A DNA stretch of 64,000 bases from NCBI RefSeq assembly GCF_030403505.1, contig NZ_JAUEMJ010000009.1, positions 173,436 to 237,435 of the forward strand, read 5' to 3'. Made by a program: the position numbers and the translations under genes. The notes under the pieces were generated by a model. That model did no database searches and was not told the DNA's origin. It saw nothing but the letters and a program-made list of their open reading frames with translations. This DNA comes from Glycomyces tritici. Its GTDB lineage: Bacteria > Actinomycetota > Actinomycetes > Mycobacteriales > Micromonosporaceae. Below, one piece after another: positions 51,144-59,252 of the stretch. The first letter of the stretch is position 1; each line of letters starts with the position of its first letter.

Positions 51144-51695
51144 CTACGAGCGGCCGTTGATCGACACCACGTCGACCACGAACACCAGCGTCTCGTTCGG
51201 ACCGATCACACCACCGGCGCCCTGCGCACCGTAACCCAGCTCCGGCGGGATCACGATCAGACGACGCGAACCCACCTGCGCACCCATCAGACCGTCGTTC
51301 CAGCCCTGGATCACCGGCGCCGAACCCAGCGGCGTCACCGCGAACGGCTGCGCCCCCCGGTTCCACGACGCGTCGAACTCCTTGCCGTTCGACCAGTTGA
51401 ACCCCGCGTACTGCACCGAGACCGAGTCACCGGCCTTCGCCTCCGCACCCGAACCCTCGACCACGTCGAACGTGAACAGCTCCTTCGGCGGCTCCTCGCC
51501 GCTCGGCACCGTCACGACCGGCCGCGAGTCCATCTCGGCCGAGACCGACACCTCGACACCGTCACTGATCTGCACCACGTCAGCATTCCCTTCCTCAGCG
51601 GCGCCGTCATCCACGCCGCAACCGGCCAGCAGCCCCACGCTCACACACACGGCGACCACCGGCTTCCAAACTCGACTCAGCAGGCTCAATGCCAC
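51144..51695 (-). CDS. Lipoprotein FKBP-type peptidyl-prolyl isomerase
   Basis: A 183-residue exported folding catalyst. The lipobox LLAGC (Cys26) places it on the outer face of the membrane. After an acidic linker the FKBP domain (about 85-181) shows VQYAGFNWSNGKEFDASW, VIQGWNDGLMGAQVGSRR and IPPELGYGAQG, with the key hydrophobic-pocket residues. The GTG at 51695 follows TAGGTT (51702-51707) by 6 bases, leaderless. Assists folding of secreted proteins. Confidence 0.93.
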   Translation of the reverse strand: MALSLLSRVWKPVVAVCVSVGLLAGCGVDDGAAEEGNADVVQISDGVEVSVSAEMDSRPVVTVPSGEEPPKELFTFDVVEGSGAEAKAGDSVSVQYAGFNWSNGKEFDASWNRGAQPFAVTPLGSAPVIQGWNDGLMGAQVGSRRLIVIPPELGYGAQGAGGVIGPNETLVFVVDVVSINGRS

Positions 51696-51828
51696 CGAGG
51701 GAACCTACCACCCGCGCCCACCCCCGCACGACCTCACGCCCGACCCGAGCGAACCCCCGCACAACAGCGCCCACCGACTACCCTTCAACACGAACCACCC
51801 GCACCACCGCACGCCAGAAGGACCATCG

Positions 51829-52422
51829 ATGACCCACCCCGCCACCCCCGCCCCCATGCACCCCCTCCGCCGCGCCCTCACCCTCTGGGGCGCCGTCATC
51901 GCCCTCATGTGGCTCCTGCTCATCACCGACTGGATCCTCCCCGCCCGCCTCACCGCCTACGGCATCACCCCGCGCAACCTCGAAGGCCTCACCGGCATCG
52001 CCGCCGCACCCTTCCTCCACAGCGGCGCCGCCCACCTCGCCGCCAACACCGTCCCCCTCATCGTCATGGGCGTCGTCGCCGCACTCCGCGACTGGCGCGG
52101 CATGTGGACCGCGCTCGCCGTCTCGCTCCTGACCTCGGGCCTGGGCGTATGGCTGTTCTCCCCGGCCTACTCGGTGACCGTCGGCGCCTCCGGCGTCGTG
52201 TTCGGGCTCCTCGGCTACCTCCTCGCCCGCGGCTTCGTCATGCGCCGCATCGGCGACTTCCTCATCGCACTCGCCGTCATGGCCGTCTACGGGACGACGG
52301 TGTGGGGCATCTTCCCGTCCCTGCCGCACATCTCCTGGCAAGGCCACCTCTTCGGCTTCCTCGGCGGCATCGCGGCGGCGTTCATGGTCCGCAGCGCCGC
52401 CAAGGTCGACGCGCCCGCATGA
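51829..52422 (+). CDS. Rhomboid family intramembrane serine protease
   Basis: A 197-residue six-helix membrane protease. The catalytic Ser is in VGASGVVFGLLGYL (near 121) and the His in SWQGHLFGFLGG (near 173); the HxxANT-type motif AAHLAANTVPL (about 66-76) is also present. It cleaves membrane-anchored substrates within the bilayer; targets unknown. AGAAGGA lies before the ATG. Its stop overlaps the start of the small protein downstream (ATGA). Confidence 0.92.
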   Translation: MTHPATPAPMHPLRRALTLWGAVIALMWLLLITDWILPARLTAYGITPRNLEGLTGIAAAPFLHSGAAHLAANTVPLIVMGVVAALRDWRGMWTALAVSLLTSGLGVWLFSPAYSVTVGASGVVFGLLGYLLARGFVMRRIGDFLIALAVMAVYGTTVWGIFPSLPHISWQGHLFGFLGGIAAAFMVRSAAKVDAPA

Positions 52423-52643
52423 GCGCCGCGAGCGGCTTCACCTACACGCAGCGCTCGGACGGCACCATCGCCATCACGCACCGCGGCCGGGCCGCGGCGA
52501 CGCTCCGCGGTGCCCGCGCGGCGAAATTCCTCGACGAGATCGCCGCAGGGGACGAGCAGCTCGTGATGGCCCGCTGGACCGGCGCCTACAAGTTCGGCAA
52601 CGAGCGCCAAGCCCGCCGACACCCCCGCAACCAGGGACGATAG
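52419..52643 (+). CDS. Small conserved protein coupled to the rhomboid gene
   Basis: A 74-residue basic protein, no membrane segment. It starts SAASGFTYTQRSDGTIAITH and ends with a strongly basic ERQARRHPRNQGR tail. The four-base overlap with the rhomboid gene shows co-translation. No known function; the tail could bind nucleic acid or membrane phosphates. Confidence 0.65.
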   Translation: MSAASGFTYTQRSDGTIAITHRGRAAATLRGARAAKFLDEIAAGDEQLVMARWTGAYKFGNERQARRHPRNQGR

Positions 52644-52674
52644 GCCCCGGCGGGGGAGTAGCGGGACCCCGCGA

Positions 52675-52704
52675 TTGACGCGCGCACCCCCATACCCCTA
52701 TAGT
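52675..52704 (+). promoter_or_regulatory. Promoter of the YtrA-type GntR/ABC operon
   Basis: TTGACG (52675-52680) and TATAGT (52699-52704) with an 18-base spacer, a near-consensus promoter. Downstream TAGTG repeats (52701, 52715) in an AT-rich stretch before the GTG at 52735 are candidate GntR half-sites. Confidence 0.7.
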
Positions 52705-52734
52705 GCTAACATCCTAGTGAAATAGAGAAACTTC

Positions 52735-53124
52735 GTGATCGACTTCCACCTCGAACCCCGCTCCGGCGTGGCCCCGTACATGCAACTCGTCCACCAAGTC
52801 CAGCAAGCCCTCCGACTGGGCATGCTCGACGTGGGGGACCAGCTGCCCACGGTCAAGCAAGTCGTCGCCAAGATCGCCATCAACCCCAACACCGTCCTCA
52901 AGGCCTACCGCGAACTCGAACGCCAAGGCCTCGTCGCACCCCGGCCCGGACGCGGCACCTTCGTCACCGCCACCCTCGCCGACGCCAGCCTCGACGCGCA
53001 CGCCGAACTCGGCACCGCACTCCAGCACTGGATCACCACCGCCCGCGCCGCCGGACTCGACGACGCCGCCATCAAAGCCCTCTTCGACACCACCATCAGA
53101 AAGGCACCACAGGCGACCCCATGA
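52735..53124 (+). CDS. GntR family regulator, YtrA subgroup
   Basis: A 129-residue regulator: the winged HTH (about 10-78, with QLPTVKQVVAKIAINPNTVLKAYRELERQGLV) and a short helical dimerisation tail, the layout of the YtrA subgroup, which usually controls a downstream ABC transporter. The start GTG lies 30 bases after the promoter's -10. Its stop overlaps the ATPase gene (ATGA). Confidence 0.92.
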   Translation: MIDFHLEPRSGVAPYMQLVHQVQQALRLGMLDVGDQLPTVKQVVAKIAINPNTVLKAYRELERQGLVAPRPGRGTFVTATLADASLDAHAELGTALQHWITTARAAGLDDAAIKALFDTTIRKAPQATP

Positions 53125-54014
53125 ACACCCCAGTACTGCGCGCCAACACACTCACCAGGCGCTACGGCAAACACACCGCGCTCGCCGAAGCCACCTTCGA
53201 CATCCCCGCCGGCCGCATCGTCGGCCTCGTCGGCCCCAACGGCGCCGGCAAGTCCACGCTCCTGGCCCTCGCGGCCGGCCTCATCCGGCCCACCAGCGGC
53301 CACATCGAAGTCCTCGGCCGCACACCCGCCGCCGACAGCGCCGCACTCGCCGACGTCGGCTTCGTCGCGCAGGACACCCCGGTCTACGCGGGCCTGTCGG
53401 TCGCCGACCACCTGAAACTGGGGGAGCACCTCAACCCCACCTGGGACGGCGCCTTCGCCCGCGATCGCATCGCGCAGCTGGGCCTGGATACCGCCCGGAA
53501 GGCCGGGCGCCTCTCCGGCGGCCAGAAGGCGCAGCTGGCACTCACCATCGCCGCCGCCAAGCGGCCCCGGCTGCTCATCTTCGACGAACCGGTCGCCGCC
53601 CTCGACCCGCTGGCGCGCCGCGCGTTCCTGCAGAACCTCATGGAGCTCGTCGCCGAACTCGAGGTCTCCGTGATCCTCTCCTCGCACCTCATCGGGGACG
53701 TCGAACGCGTCTGCGACCACCTCATCGTGCTGGCCGAGTCCCGCGTCCAGGTCGCCGGCGACATCGACGACCTCACCGCCGCCCACCACCGCGTCGTCGG
53801 CCCCCGCGGCACCCTCGACGCCCTGCCCGACGGCGTCGAGGTCATCGCCGCCGAGCACACCGACCGCCAGACCACCCTCATCGTCCACAACACCACCGGC
53901 CGGCCCCTCGACCTCCCCGAAGCCGACGCCATCGGACTCGAGGACATGGTCCTCACCTACCTCCACCGCGCCGAAGGCCTCACCGTCCCGACCCTCCAGG
54001 AGACCCGAGCATGA
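53121..54014 (+). CDS. ABC transporter ATP-binding protein
   Basis: A 297-residue ATPase of the ABC-2 exporter type (DrrA/YtrB-like). Walker A GPNGAGKSTLL (about 36-46), signature LSGGQKAQLALTIA, Walker B LLIFDEPVAALDPLARR and H-loop SSHLIGDVERVCDHL; a C-terminal domain of about 80 residues follows. Coupled by four-base overlaps to the regulator and to the permease. Probably exports an antibiotic or lipid under GntR control. Confidence 0.93.
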   Translation: MNTPVLRANTLTRRYGKHTALAEATFDIPAGRIVGLVGPNGAGKSTLLALAAGLIRPTSGHIEVLGRTPAADSAALADVGFVAQDTPVYAGLSVADHLKLGEHLNPTWDGAFARDRIAQLGLDTARKAGRLSGGQKAQLALTIAAAKRPRLLIFDEPVAALDPLARRAFLQNLMELVAELEVSVILSSHLIGDVERVCDHLIVLAESRVQVAGDIDDLTAAHHRVVGPRGTLDALPDGVEVIAAEHTDRQTTLIVHNTTGRPLDLPEADAIGLEDMVLTYLHRAEGLTVPTLQETRA

Positions 54015-55000
54015 TCTGGCTGACCTGGCGCCAAATGCGCGCCCAGACCCTGTGGACCGCCGGCGTCGTCGCCGCCATCGCCGCCTACCTGCTCGTCCTC
54101 GCCGGCGACATCCGCGAGTCCTACCGCATCAACATCACCGACTGCACCGCCTCCTGCGAGGATGCCGCGCACACCCTCGCCGACCAGTTCGGGTCCGGGC
54201 TGCTCCTCATCGGCGTCCTCCTGCTCGCCGCCCCGGCCCTCATCGGCGCTTTCTGGGCCGCGCCCCTCATCACCCGCGAACTCGAGACCGGCACGCACCG
54301 CCTCGTCTGGAACCAGTCGGTCACCCGGACCCGCTGGCTCGCAGTGAAACTCGCACTCGTCGGGGGAGTGAGCGTCGTCTTCACCGGCGCCCTGAGCCTG
54401 CTCTTGACCTGGGCCGCAGGGCCGTTCGACAAGGTCGTCGACAGCCGGTTCGAGCCGCTGACGTTCGCGTCCCGCGACCTCGCCCCATTCGGGTACGCCC
54501 TCCTGGCGTTCACCCTCGGCCTCGTCGTCGGCGTCCTGGCCCGCAAGACCCTGGTGGCGATGGCGGTGACCCTGCTGGTCTTCGTGGTCTTCCAACTCGT
54601 CATGGCGAACGTGCTCCGCCCGCAGTTCGCCGAACCGGTCACCGAGACCATCACCTGGGCCGACGCCAACACCGTGGGCCAGATCGACTCGTTCGGCATC
54701 GGGCCGCAGGGCGCGGGCATCCAGGAGTACAAGATCCCCGGCGCCTGGGTGACCTCCGGCTACATCGCCGTCGACAAGGGCGACGGCACCAAGGTCACCG
54801 AGGCCGACATCGAGGCCTGCGAAACCCGCGGCGGCAGCCCGGACGACTGCATGATCGCCCTGGACGCCACCTTCGACGTCACCTACCAGCCCGCCGACCG
54901 CTACTGGACGTTCCAGTGGATCGAGTTCGGCATCGCCGCCGGCCTCGCGGCCGTCCTGGCCGGGGTCGCGTTCTGGCGGATCCCGCGCGGCCTCAACTGA
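54011..55000 (+). CDS. ABC-2 type permease
   Basis: A 329-residue membrane subunit paired with the preceding ATPase. About six helices: near 17-35, 60-85, 110-135, 155-175, 180-200 and 305-325, with a large extracytoplasmic loop (about 205-300) holding Cys residues. It begins WLTWRQMRAQTLW, the amphipathic coupling helix typical of this family. Last gene of the operon, followed by a palindromic terminator. Confidence 0.88.
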   Translation: MIWLTWRQMRAQTLWTAGVVAAIAAYLLVLAGDIRESYRINITDCTASCEDAAHTLADQFGSGLLLIGVLLLAAPALIGAFWAAPLITRELETGTHRLVWNQSVTRTRWLAVKLALVGGVSVVFTGALSLLLTWAAGPFDKVVDSRFEPLTFASRDLAPFGYALLAFTLGLVVGVLARKTLVAMAVTLLVFVVFQLVMANVLRPQFAEPVTETITWADANTVGQIDSFGIGPQGAGIQEYKIPGAWVTSGYIAVDKGDGTKVTEADIEACETRGGSPDDCMIALDATFDVTYQPADRYWTFQWIEFGIAAGLAAVLAGVAFWRIPRGLN

Positions 55001-55045
55001 GCCGCCCCGACCTCACGAGATTCCCGCAAGTAAAGAAGTAGGAAA

Positions 55046-55075
55046 CGGGTGCCGGACCCTAGGGTCCGGCACCCG
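55046..55075. terminator. 30-bp perfect palindrome between convergent genes
   Basis: Two 15-base arms, CGGGTGCCGGACCCT and its exact complement, meet without a spacer. It sits 45 bases after the permease stop and 20 bases from the convergent VOC gene. Probably a bidirectional terminator, with a loop of a few bases at the CTAG centre. Confidence 0.8.
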
Positions 55076-55095
55076 CCCGTGTCGCCTTCGCATCG

Positions 55096-55497
55096 TCAGT
55101 CGGTGATGTCGACCATCCAGTTGATGCCGAACCGGTCGACCAGCGCGCCGAACTCGTCGCCCCACATCTGCTTCTCCAGGGGCATGGTGACGTTCGCGCC
55201 GTCGCTGAGGGCCGACCAGTAGCCGCGGAGGCGGTCGGCGTCGTCGCCGGAGAGGCTGATCGAGACGTTCGTTCCCGGCTTGTGCTCCACGCCGGGCGGC
55301 ATGTCCGAGGCCATGATCGTGTAGCCGGCGTCCGAGGTCAGCTGCGCATGCATGACCTGGTCGGCGTTGGGCCCGGGCATGCCGGACTCACCGAAGGTCA
55401 TCACCTTCAGCTCGCCGCCGAGAACGCTCTGGTAGAACTCCATGGCCTCCCGTGCGTCCCCGTCGAATGCGATATACGGATTGAGGATCGAACCCAT
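55096..55497 (-). CDS. VOC family protein (PhnB-like)
   Basis: A 133-residue vicinal-oxygen-chelate fold protein, PhnB-like subgroup: starts LNPYIAFDGDAREAMEFYQ and ends with EFGALVDRFGINWMVDI. The group includes glyoxalase- and DNA-binding-like members without proven reactions. AAGGGAG lies before the ATG at 55497. Followed by a palindromic terminator. Confidence 0.9.
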   Translation of the reverse strand: MGSILNPYIAFDGDAREAMEFYQSVLGGELKVMTFGESGMPGPNADQVMHAQLTSDAGYTIMASDMPPGVEHKPGTNVSISLSGDDADRLRGYWSALSDGANVTMPLEKQMWGDEFGALVDRFGINWMVDITD

Positions 55498-55593
55498 CGC
55501 GGGCTCCCTTCATCGAAGCGATACCCCGCCATCCTCGCAAGCGGCACCGGTGCGGGGCCGCGATTCGCCGTTTCGCCTCCGCATGCGCAGGAC

Positions 55594-56133
55594 CTAGTGC
55601 GCCGGGTCGGGCGTCCAGTCGTCGACCAGGAGCCCGAGGACCACTTCGTCGAGGAACTCGCCCATGACCCAGGAGGCGTCGCGGCGCACGCCTTCGCGCT
55701 GAAACCCGTTGCGTTCGGCGGCGCGCAGCATCGGGGTGTTGTCGGCGAGGGTCTCGATCTGCAGGCGGTGGAGGCCGTGTGCGATGAACCCGTAGTGGCA
55801 CAGCACTGCGACGACGTCCGTGGCGAAGCCCTTGCCGCGGGCCGAGGGCAGCAGCCCCAGGCCGATGTGCGCCGAGCGGGCGTGCTTGTCGATGCCCCAC
55901 AGGTTCGCGGTGCCGACCAGTGCCTCGTCGGCGAGGTCCACGACGGAGAAGTGGGCGACGCCCTCTTTCGTGTCGTCGACGACGAACGGCGCCTCGCTCG
56001 ATCCGGGGGTGAACGGGCGCCACGGCATGCCGGTCGCCCGCGCGGTGGTGAGCGCGTCGCCCAGTTCGTCCTGGAGGACCGGGATGTCGGCCTCGTGCCG
56101 GGCCCTGAGCCCGGTCTTCTTGCCTTTGAGCAT
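55594..56133 (-). CDS. GNAT family N-acetyltransferase (RimJ/RimL-like)
   Basis: A 179-residue acetyltransferase of the ribosomal-protein-acetylase-like group. Acetyl-CoA loop LLPSARGKGFATDVVAVLCHYGF (about 93-115), then HRLQIETLADNTPMLRAAERNGFQREGVRR, a block typical of RimJ/RimL relatives. The ATG at 56133 has TAGAAA 6 bases upstream. Acceptor unknown. Confidence 0.88.
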   Translation of the reverse strand: MLKGKKTGLRARHEADIPVLQDELGDALTTARATGMPWRPFTPGSSEAPFVVDDTKEGVAHFSVVDLADEALVGTANLWGIDKHARSAHIGLGLLPSARGKGFATDVVAVLCHYGFIAHGLHRLQIETLADNTPMLRAAERNGFQREGVRRDASWVMGEFLDEVVLGLLVDDWTPDPAH

Positions 56134-56350
56134 TCACGTTTTCTACCAGGCCCCGTCGCGCGGCCGCGCAGCACCGCTCACTCGCCCCGGCGGGCCGGAA
56201 ACGCCGCGGGCGGGCCGATCGCGTCAATAGGGTTACCGACCCGACGAATGACACGGGTATTCGCGGGAGGTCGAGTCAGGGCCCTGATCATCATTACTTG
56301 CGGGAACGGCACTTCTCGTGAGTTATGTATCTGGACGGGACACGCATGTT

Positions 56351-56396
56351 TTTCCGTTATTTAAATATTAAAAACGGAAATTAATAATGGTAGGTT
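56351..56396 (+). promoter_or_regulatory. AT-rich promoter region with inverted repeat
   Basis: TTTCCGTT (56351-56358) and AACGGAAA (56373-56380) form a perfect 8-bp dyad around a 14-base A/T spacer. TTAAAA (56368-56373) and TAGGTT (56391-56396), 17 bases apart, make a promoter ending 6 bases before the ATG at 56403. This roughly 50-base stretch is the most AT-rich DNA in the window. Confidence 0.6.
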
Positions 56397-56402
56397 GTGG
56401 GC

Positions 56403-57509
56403 ATGACGAAAACAGGTACGACCACCGCCACGACGACGACCAAAACGCTCGCCAAGGGCGCGACACTGTGCAAGCGGTGCGGGACGCCGATCCCGCAGCA
56501 GCCCGGGCGCGGACGCCCGCGCCTGTACTGCGCCGAAGGCGACTGCGCGGCCCAGGCCAAGCGCCAGCGCGAGCTGCGTCGGGCGACGCCGGGGCTTGAG
56601 GGTGCGCTCGCGCGGGCTGAGGAGTTGTACGAGCAGATCGAGCAGTCGATGGCGTCGGCGCTGGCGCCGCTCGCTGAGGCGCTGCGGGCCGAGACCGATC
56701 CGGCCGAGGTGGAGGCGCGGCTGGCCGAGGTGCGGTCGGATGCGGCGTCGTCGGTGGCGGCGGCGCGGGCCGAGCGGGACGAGGTGGCTTCGCGTGTGGT
56801 GGTGCTGCGTGAGGAGTTGGCCGCTGCGGGGGTCGAGTCTGAGCGGCTGGCCGGTGCGCTGGAGGTCGCCGAGGGGCGGGCGAAGGAGGCGGTCGCGGCG
56901 CGGCTTGCGGCGGTGCGGGACGCTGAGGCGGCCCGTGAGGCGGCGGCGGCTTCGCGGGCTGAGGCCGTTGCCGCGGTGTCCGGTCGTGAGGAGGCCGAGG
57001 CGTTGGCGCGGGCGGCCGAGGAGTCGCGGGCGGCGGCGTTGGCGGAGAAGGACGCTGCGGTGGTGGCGCGTGAGGAGGCTGAGCAGGAGGCCGCGTCGGC
57101 GCGTGGTGCGGCCGAGACGGCTCGGGCGCGGGCGGATCAGGTGGCGGCGGAGGCCGCGGAGGCGCTGCGGGCCGGTGAGGCGGCGTTGGAGCGGGCCGAG
57201 GCGCGGGCGCTGGGGTTCATCGGTGAGCGGGATGCGGCGCGGGCCAGGGTGGAGTCGCTGGTCGCGGAGGTCGCGGTGGCGCGGCGGGATGCCGAGCAGG
57301 CGGTGGTCCGGGCGGAGTCGCTTGCGGCCGATGTGGAGCGGCTGCGTGGTGAGCTTGCCGGCGCGGTGGCTGATGGGCGGGTGTCGGCGTCGCGTGTGGA
57401 GGCGGCCGAGTCCGCGGGTGCTGAGGCGCGGGCGGCGGTGGAGTCGTGGCGTGAGCGGGCGCTGGCGGCGGAGGCGCGGTTGGCGGAGCGGGAGCGCGGG
57501 AAGGCGTAG
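56403..57509 (+). CDS. Zinc-ribbon plus long coiled-coil protein
   Basis: A 368-residue protein, not assigned to a named family. After a Thr-rich start, CKRCG and YCAEGDC (about 23-47) form a treble-clef zinc motif with GRPRLYC, as in some actinobacterial nucleic-acid-binding proteins. The rest (about 60-368) is an almost uninterrupted Ala/Glu/Arg coiled coil with heptads and few hydrophobic breaks. No membrane segment. It could be a DNA-tethered filament or scaffold, like SMC-, KfrA- or FilP-type proteins, but this is only inferred. It has its own AT-rich leaderless promoter and is followed by a strong hairpin. Confidence 0.75.
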   Translation: MTKTGTTTATTTTKTLAKGATLCKRCGTPIPQQPGRGRPRLYCAEGDCAAQAKRQRELRRATPGLEGALARAEELYEQIEQSMASALAPLAEALRAETDPAEVEARLAEVRSDAASSVAAARAERDEVASRVVVLREELAAAGVESERLAGALEVAEGRAKEAVAARLAAVRDAEAAREAAAASRAEAVAAVSGREEAEALARAAEESRAAALAEKDAAVVAREEAEQEAASARGAAETARARADQVAAEAAEALRAGEAALERAEARALGFIGERDAARARVESLVAEVAVARRDAEQAVVRAESLAADVERLRGELAGAVADGRVSASRVEAAESAGAEARAAVESWRERALAAEARLAERERGKA

Positions 57510-57565
57510 TCCGCTCCGGTGGTGCTCCTCCCCCGTGCGGGGTCGTGTGGTTTGTCCGGTTCGGT

Positions 57566-57596
57566 GGGCCCCGGTGGTGTGTTGCCGCCGGGGCCC
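57566..57596. terminator. Bidirectional terminator hairpin
   Basis: A 12-bp stem GGGCCCCGGTGG with CCGCCGGGGCCC (one G-U pair) around a 7-base loop, between the convergent coiled-coil and DinB genes. Confidence 0.75.
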
Positions 57597-57603
57597 GGTG
57601 CGG

Positions 57604-58188
57604 TTATCGGGCGGCGGCTGCGCGGGCGGCCTGCTCGATCGCGTTGTAGTGGGCGGTCCATTGTTCGGGGGTGTTGGCGGGGAGGTTGTCGGCGCCTTGG
57701 CGCAGGCCGGCGCTGCCGTCGATGAGTTCGCGGATGATGTCGGCGTGTCCGGCGTGGCGGTTGGTCTCGTCGATCATGTGGACGAGGATGCGGTGCAGGG
57801 TGACCGTGGCGTCCTCGGCGGGCCACCAGGGGACGCGGCCTTCGGTGTCGAGGTCGAGTTCGGTGATGACGGCGTCGGCGTGCGCGCCGGTGCGGTGGTA
57901 GAGGTCGATGAGGAGGCCGGTGGGTTCGTCGGGGGTGGCCCACATGTCGGCGCCCGGTGCGGTGTCGGGGTCGAACCAGGGCTGGGGGTCGGGGAAGGGC
58001 CGGTCGAAGACGGTGCCGAAGTAGTCGGCGGTCGTGCAGGTGAGGTGTTTGACGAGGCCGAGGAGGTTGGTGCCGGTGGGGGTGAGGGGGCGGCGGATGT
58101 CGTACTCCCCCAGGCCTTCGAGCTTCCAGAGGACGGCTGCCCTGGCGTTCGTGAGGTAGTGGTGCAGGTGGGTCTTGGGGTCGGTCAT
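57604..58188 (-). CDS. DinB family protein (DUF664), copy 1
   Basis: A 194-residue DinB/DUF664 four-helix protein, of the metal-dependent thiol-transferase superfamily. Potential metal ligands are His in LVKHLTC (about 48), and HMIDETNRHAGHADIIREL (about 136-154). It is a tandem paralogue of the next gene, sharing the stretch GEYDIRRPLTPTGTNLLGLV exactly and the same length. Function unknown; similar proteins act on mycothiol conjugates. Confidence 0.85.
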   Translation of the reverse strand: MTDPKTHLHHYLTNARAAVLWKLEGLGEYDIRRPLTPTGTNLLGLVKHLTCTTADYFGTVFDRPFPDPQPWFDPDTAPGADMWATPDEPTGLLIDLYHRTGAHADAVITELDLDTEGRVPWWPAEDATVTLHRILVHMIDETNRHAGHADIIRELIDGSAGLRQGADNLPANTPEQWTAHYNAIEQAARAAAAR

Positions 58189-58228
58189 GCGGCGAGTGTG
58201 CCAGCCGGGTGCGACATGCGGGTCGGGT

Positions 58229-58254
58229 CGGGCCCCGGGGGGTGTCGGGGCCCG
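58229..58254 (-). terminator. Hairpin between the DinB paralogues
   Basis: CGGGCCCCG and CGGGGCCCG form a perfect 9-bp stem with an 8-base loop just after the stop of copy 2, probably ending that transcript before copy 1. Confidence 0.6.
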
Positions 58255-58260
58255 CCGGTG

Positions 58261-58845
58261 TCAGTGGCCTGCGGCCTTGCGGGCGTTGCGTTCGACGAGG
58301 TCGAAGTAGTCGGACCAGGACTGCTCGTCGTCGCGGCCGAGGTTGTCGTTGCCTTGGCGCATGCCGATGGCGCCGTCGATGCCTTCGCGGACGATGTCGG
58401 CGTGTCCGGCGTGGCGGTGGGTCTCGGCGACCATGTGGGTGAGGATCTGGCCGAGGGTGACGGTGGAGCGCTCGGTGGGCCACCAGGGGACGTTGCCTTC
58501 GGCGTCGAGGTCGAGGTCGCGGATGGTCGTGTCGGAGTGGTCCCAGACGCTGCGGTAGAGGTCGGTGATGTAGTCGCGGCTCTCGTCGGGGGTGGCCCAG
58601 AGGTCGGCGTGGGCGTCGTCCTCCTCGAGCCAGGGCAGGGTCTGGGGGAAGGGGCGGGCGAAGGTCTCGCCGAAGTAGCCGATCTCGACGCTGGCGAGGT
58701 GCTTGACGAGGCCGAGGAGGTTGGTGCCGGTGGGGGTGAGGGGGCGGCGGATGTCGTACTCCCCCAGGTCTTCGAGCTTCCACAGGACGGCGTCGCGGCC
58801 GGCTTGGAGGTAGCGGCCCAGGTGTGTCTTGAGGTCGTCGGTCAT
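58261..58845 (-). CDS. DinB family protein (DUF664), copy 2
   Basis: A 194-residue paralogue of the gene immediately downstream. Conserved positions include LVKHLASVEIGYFGETF and HMVAETHRHAGHADIVREGIDG, giving the same His triad. It is roughly half identical by eye, so the duplication is old or diverging under different constraint. The ATG at 58845 begins TDDLKTHLGRYL, equivalent to copy 1. Confidence 0.85.
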   Translation of the reverse strand: MTDDLKTHLGRYLQAGRDAVLWKLEDLGEYDIRRPLTPTGTNLLGLVKHLASVEIGYFGETFARPFPQTLPWLEEDDAHADLWATPDESRDYITDLYRSVWDHSDTTIRDLDLDAEGNVPWWPTERSTVTLGQILTHMVAETHRHAGHADIVREGIDGAIGMRQGNDNLGRDDEQSWSDYFDLVERNARKAAGH

Positions 58846-58874
58846 GCGTGCGAGTCTCCCACTGGTGTGTGGCG

Positions 58875-59174
58875 TCAGAGGCCGATGGGGGTGGATTGGA
58901 AGATCTGGATCTCGCCGGGTCGGGAGCGGTAGGCGTCGAGGGCGGCGCTGCCGGCGATGTGGTGGGGTGCGTCGAGGTGGGCGGTGAGGGCGTCCATGTC
59001 GGTCCACTCCTCGACGCAGACGAAGGCGTTCGGATCGTCGATGGACGCCCAGAACTCGTAGCGCAGGCACCCGGGGTCGTTGGCGCGGGTGGAGGCCTGG
59101 AGGGCGCGCAGGCCGTCGAGGTAGGCGTCGCGGTGCTCGGGGAGGGCGTGGACGTAGGCGTGGACGGTGATCAT
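58875..59174 (-). CDS. Antibiotic biosynthesis monooxygenase (ABM) domain protein
   Basis: A 99-residue ferredoxin-like ABM-fold protein: ITVHAYVHALPEHRDAYLDGL at the start and LRYEFWASIDDPNAFVCVEEWTD in the centre. Small ABM proteins are cofactor-free oxygenases or quinol-type detoxifiers. The ATG at 59174 follows TACCGT by 7 bases, leaderless; a longer frame starting at 59210 would run through the promoter. Divergent from a methyltransferase gene. Confidence 0.87.
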   Translation of the reverse strand: MITVHAYVHALPEHRDAYLDGLRALQASTRANDPGCLRYEFWASIDDPNAFVCVEEWTDMDALTAHLDAPHHIAGSAALDAYRSRPGEIQIFQSTPIGL

Positions 59175-59215
59175 GGGGGCCACGGTAATGGCCGCTGGAG
59201 GGCGGGGCAATCGGT

Positions 59216-59244
59216 TTGCGGGCCGGGGCGGGTGTTGCTACCGT
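59216..59244 (+). promoter_or_regulatory. Promoter of the methyltransferase gene
   Basis: TTGCGG (59216-59221) and TACCGT (59239-59244), 17-base spacer, ending 8 bases before the ATG at 59253. Confidence 0.6.
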
Positions 59245-59252
59245 GGCGTCCG

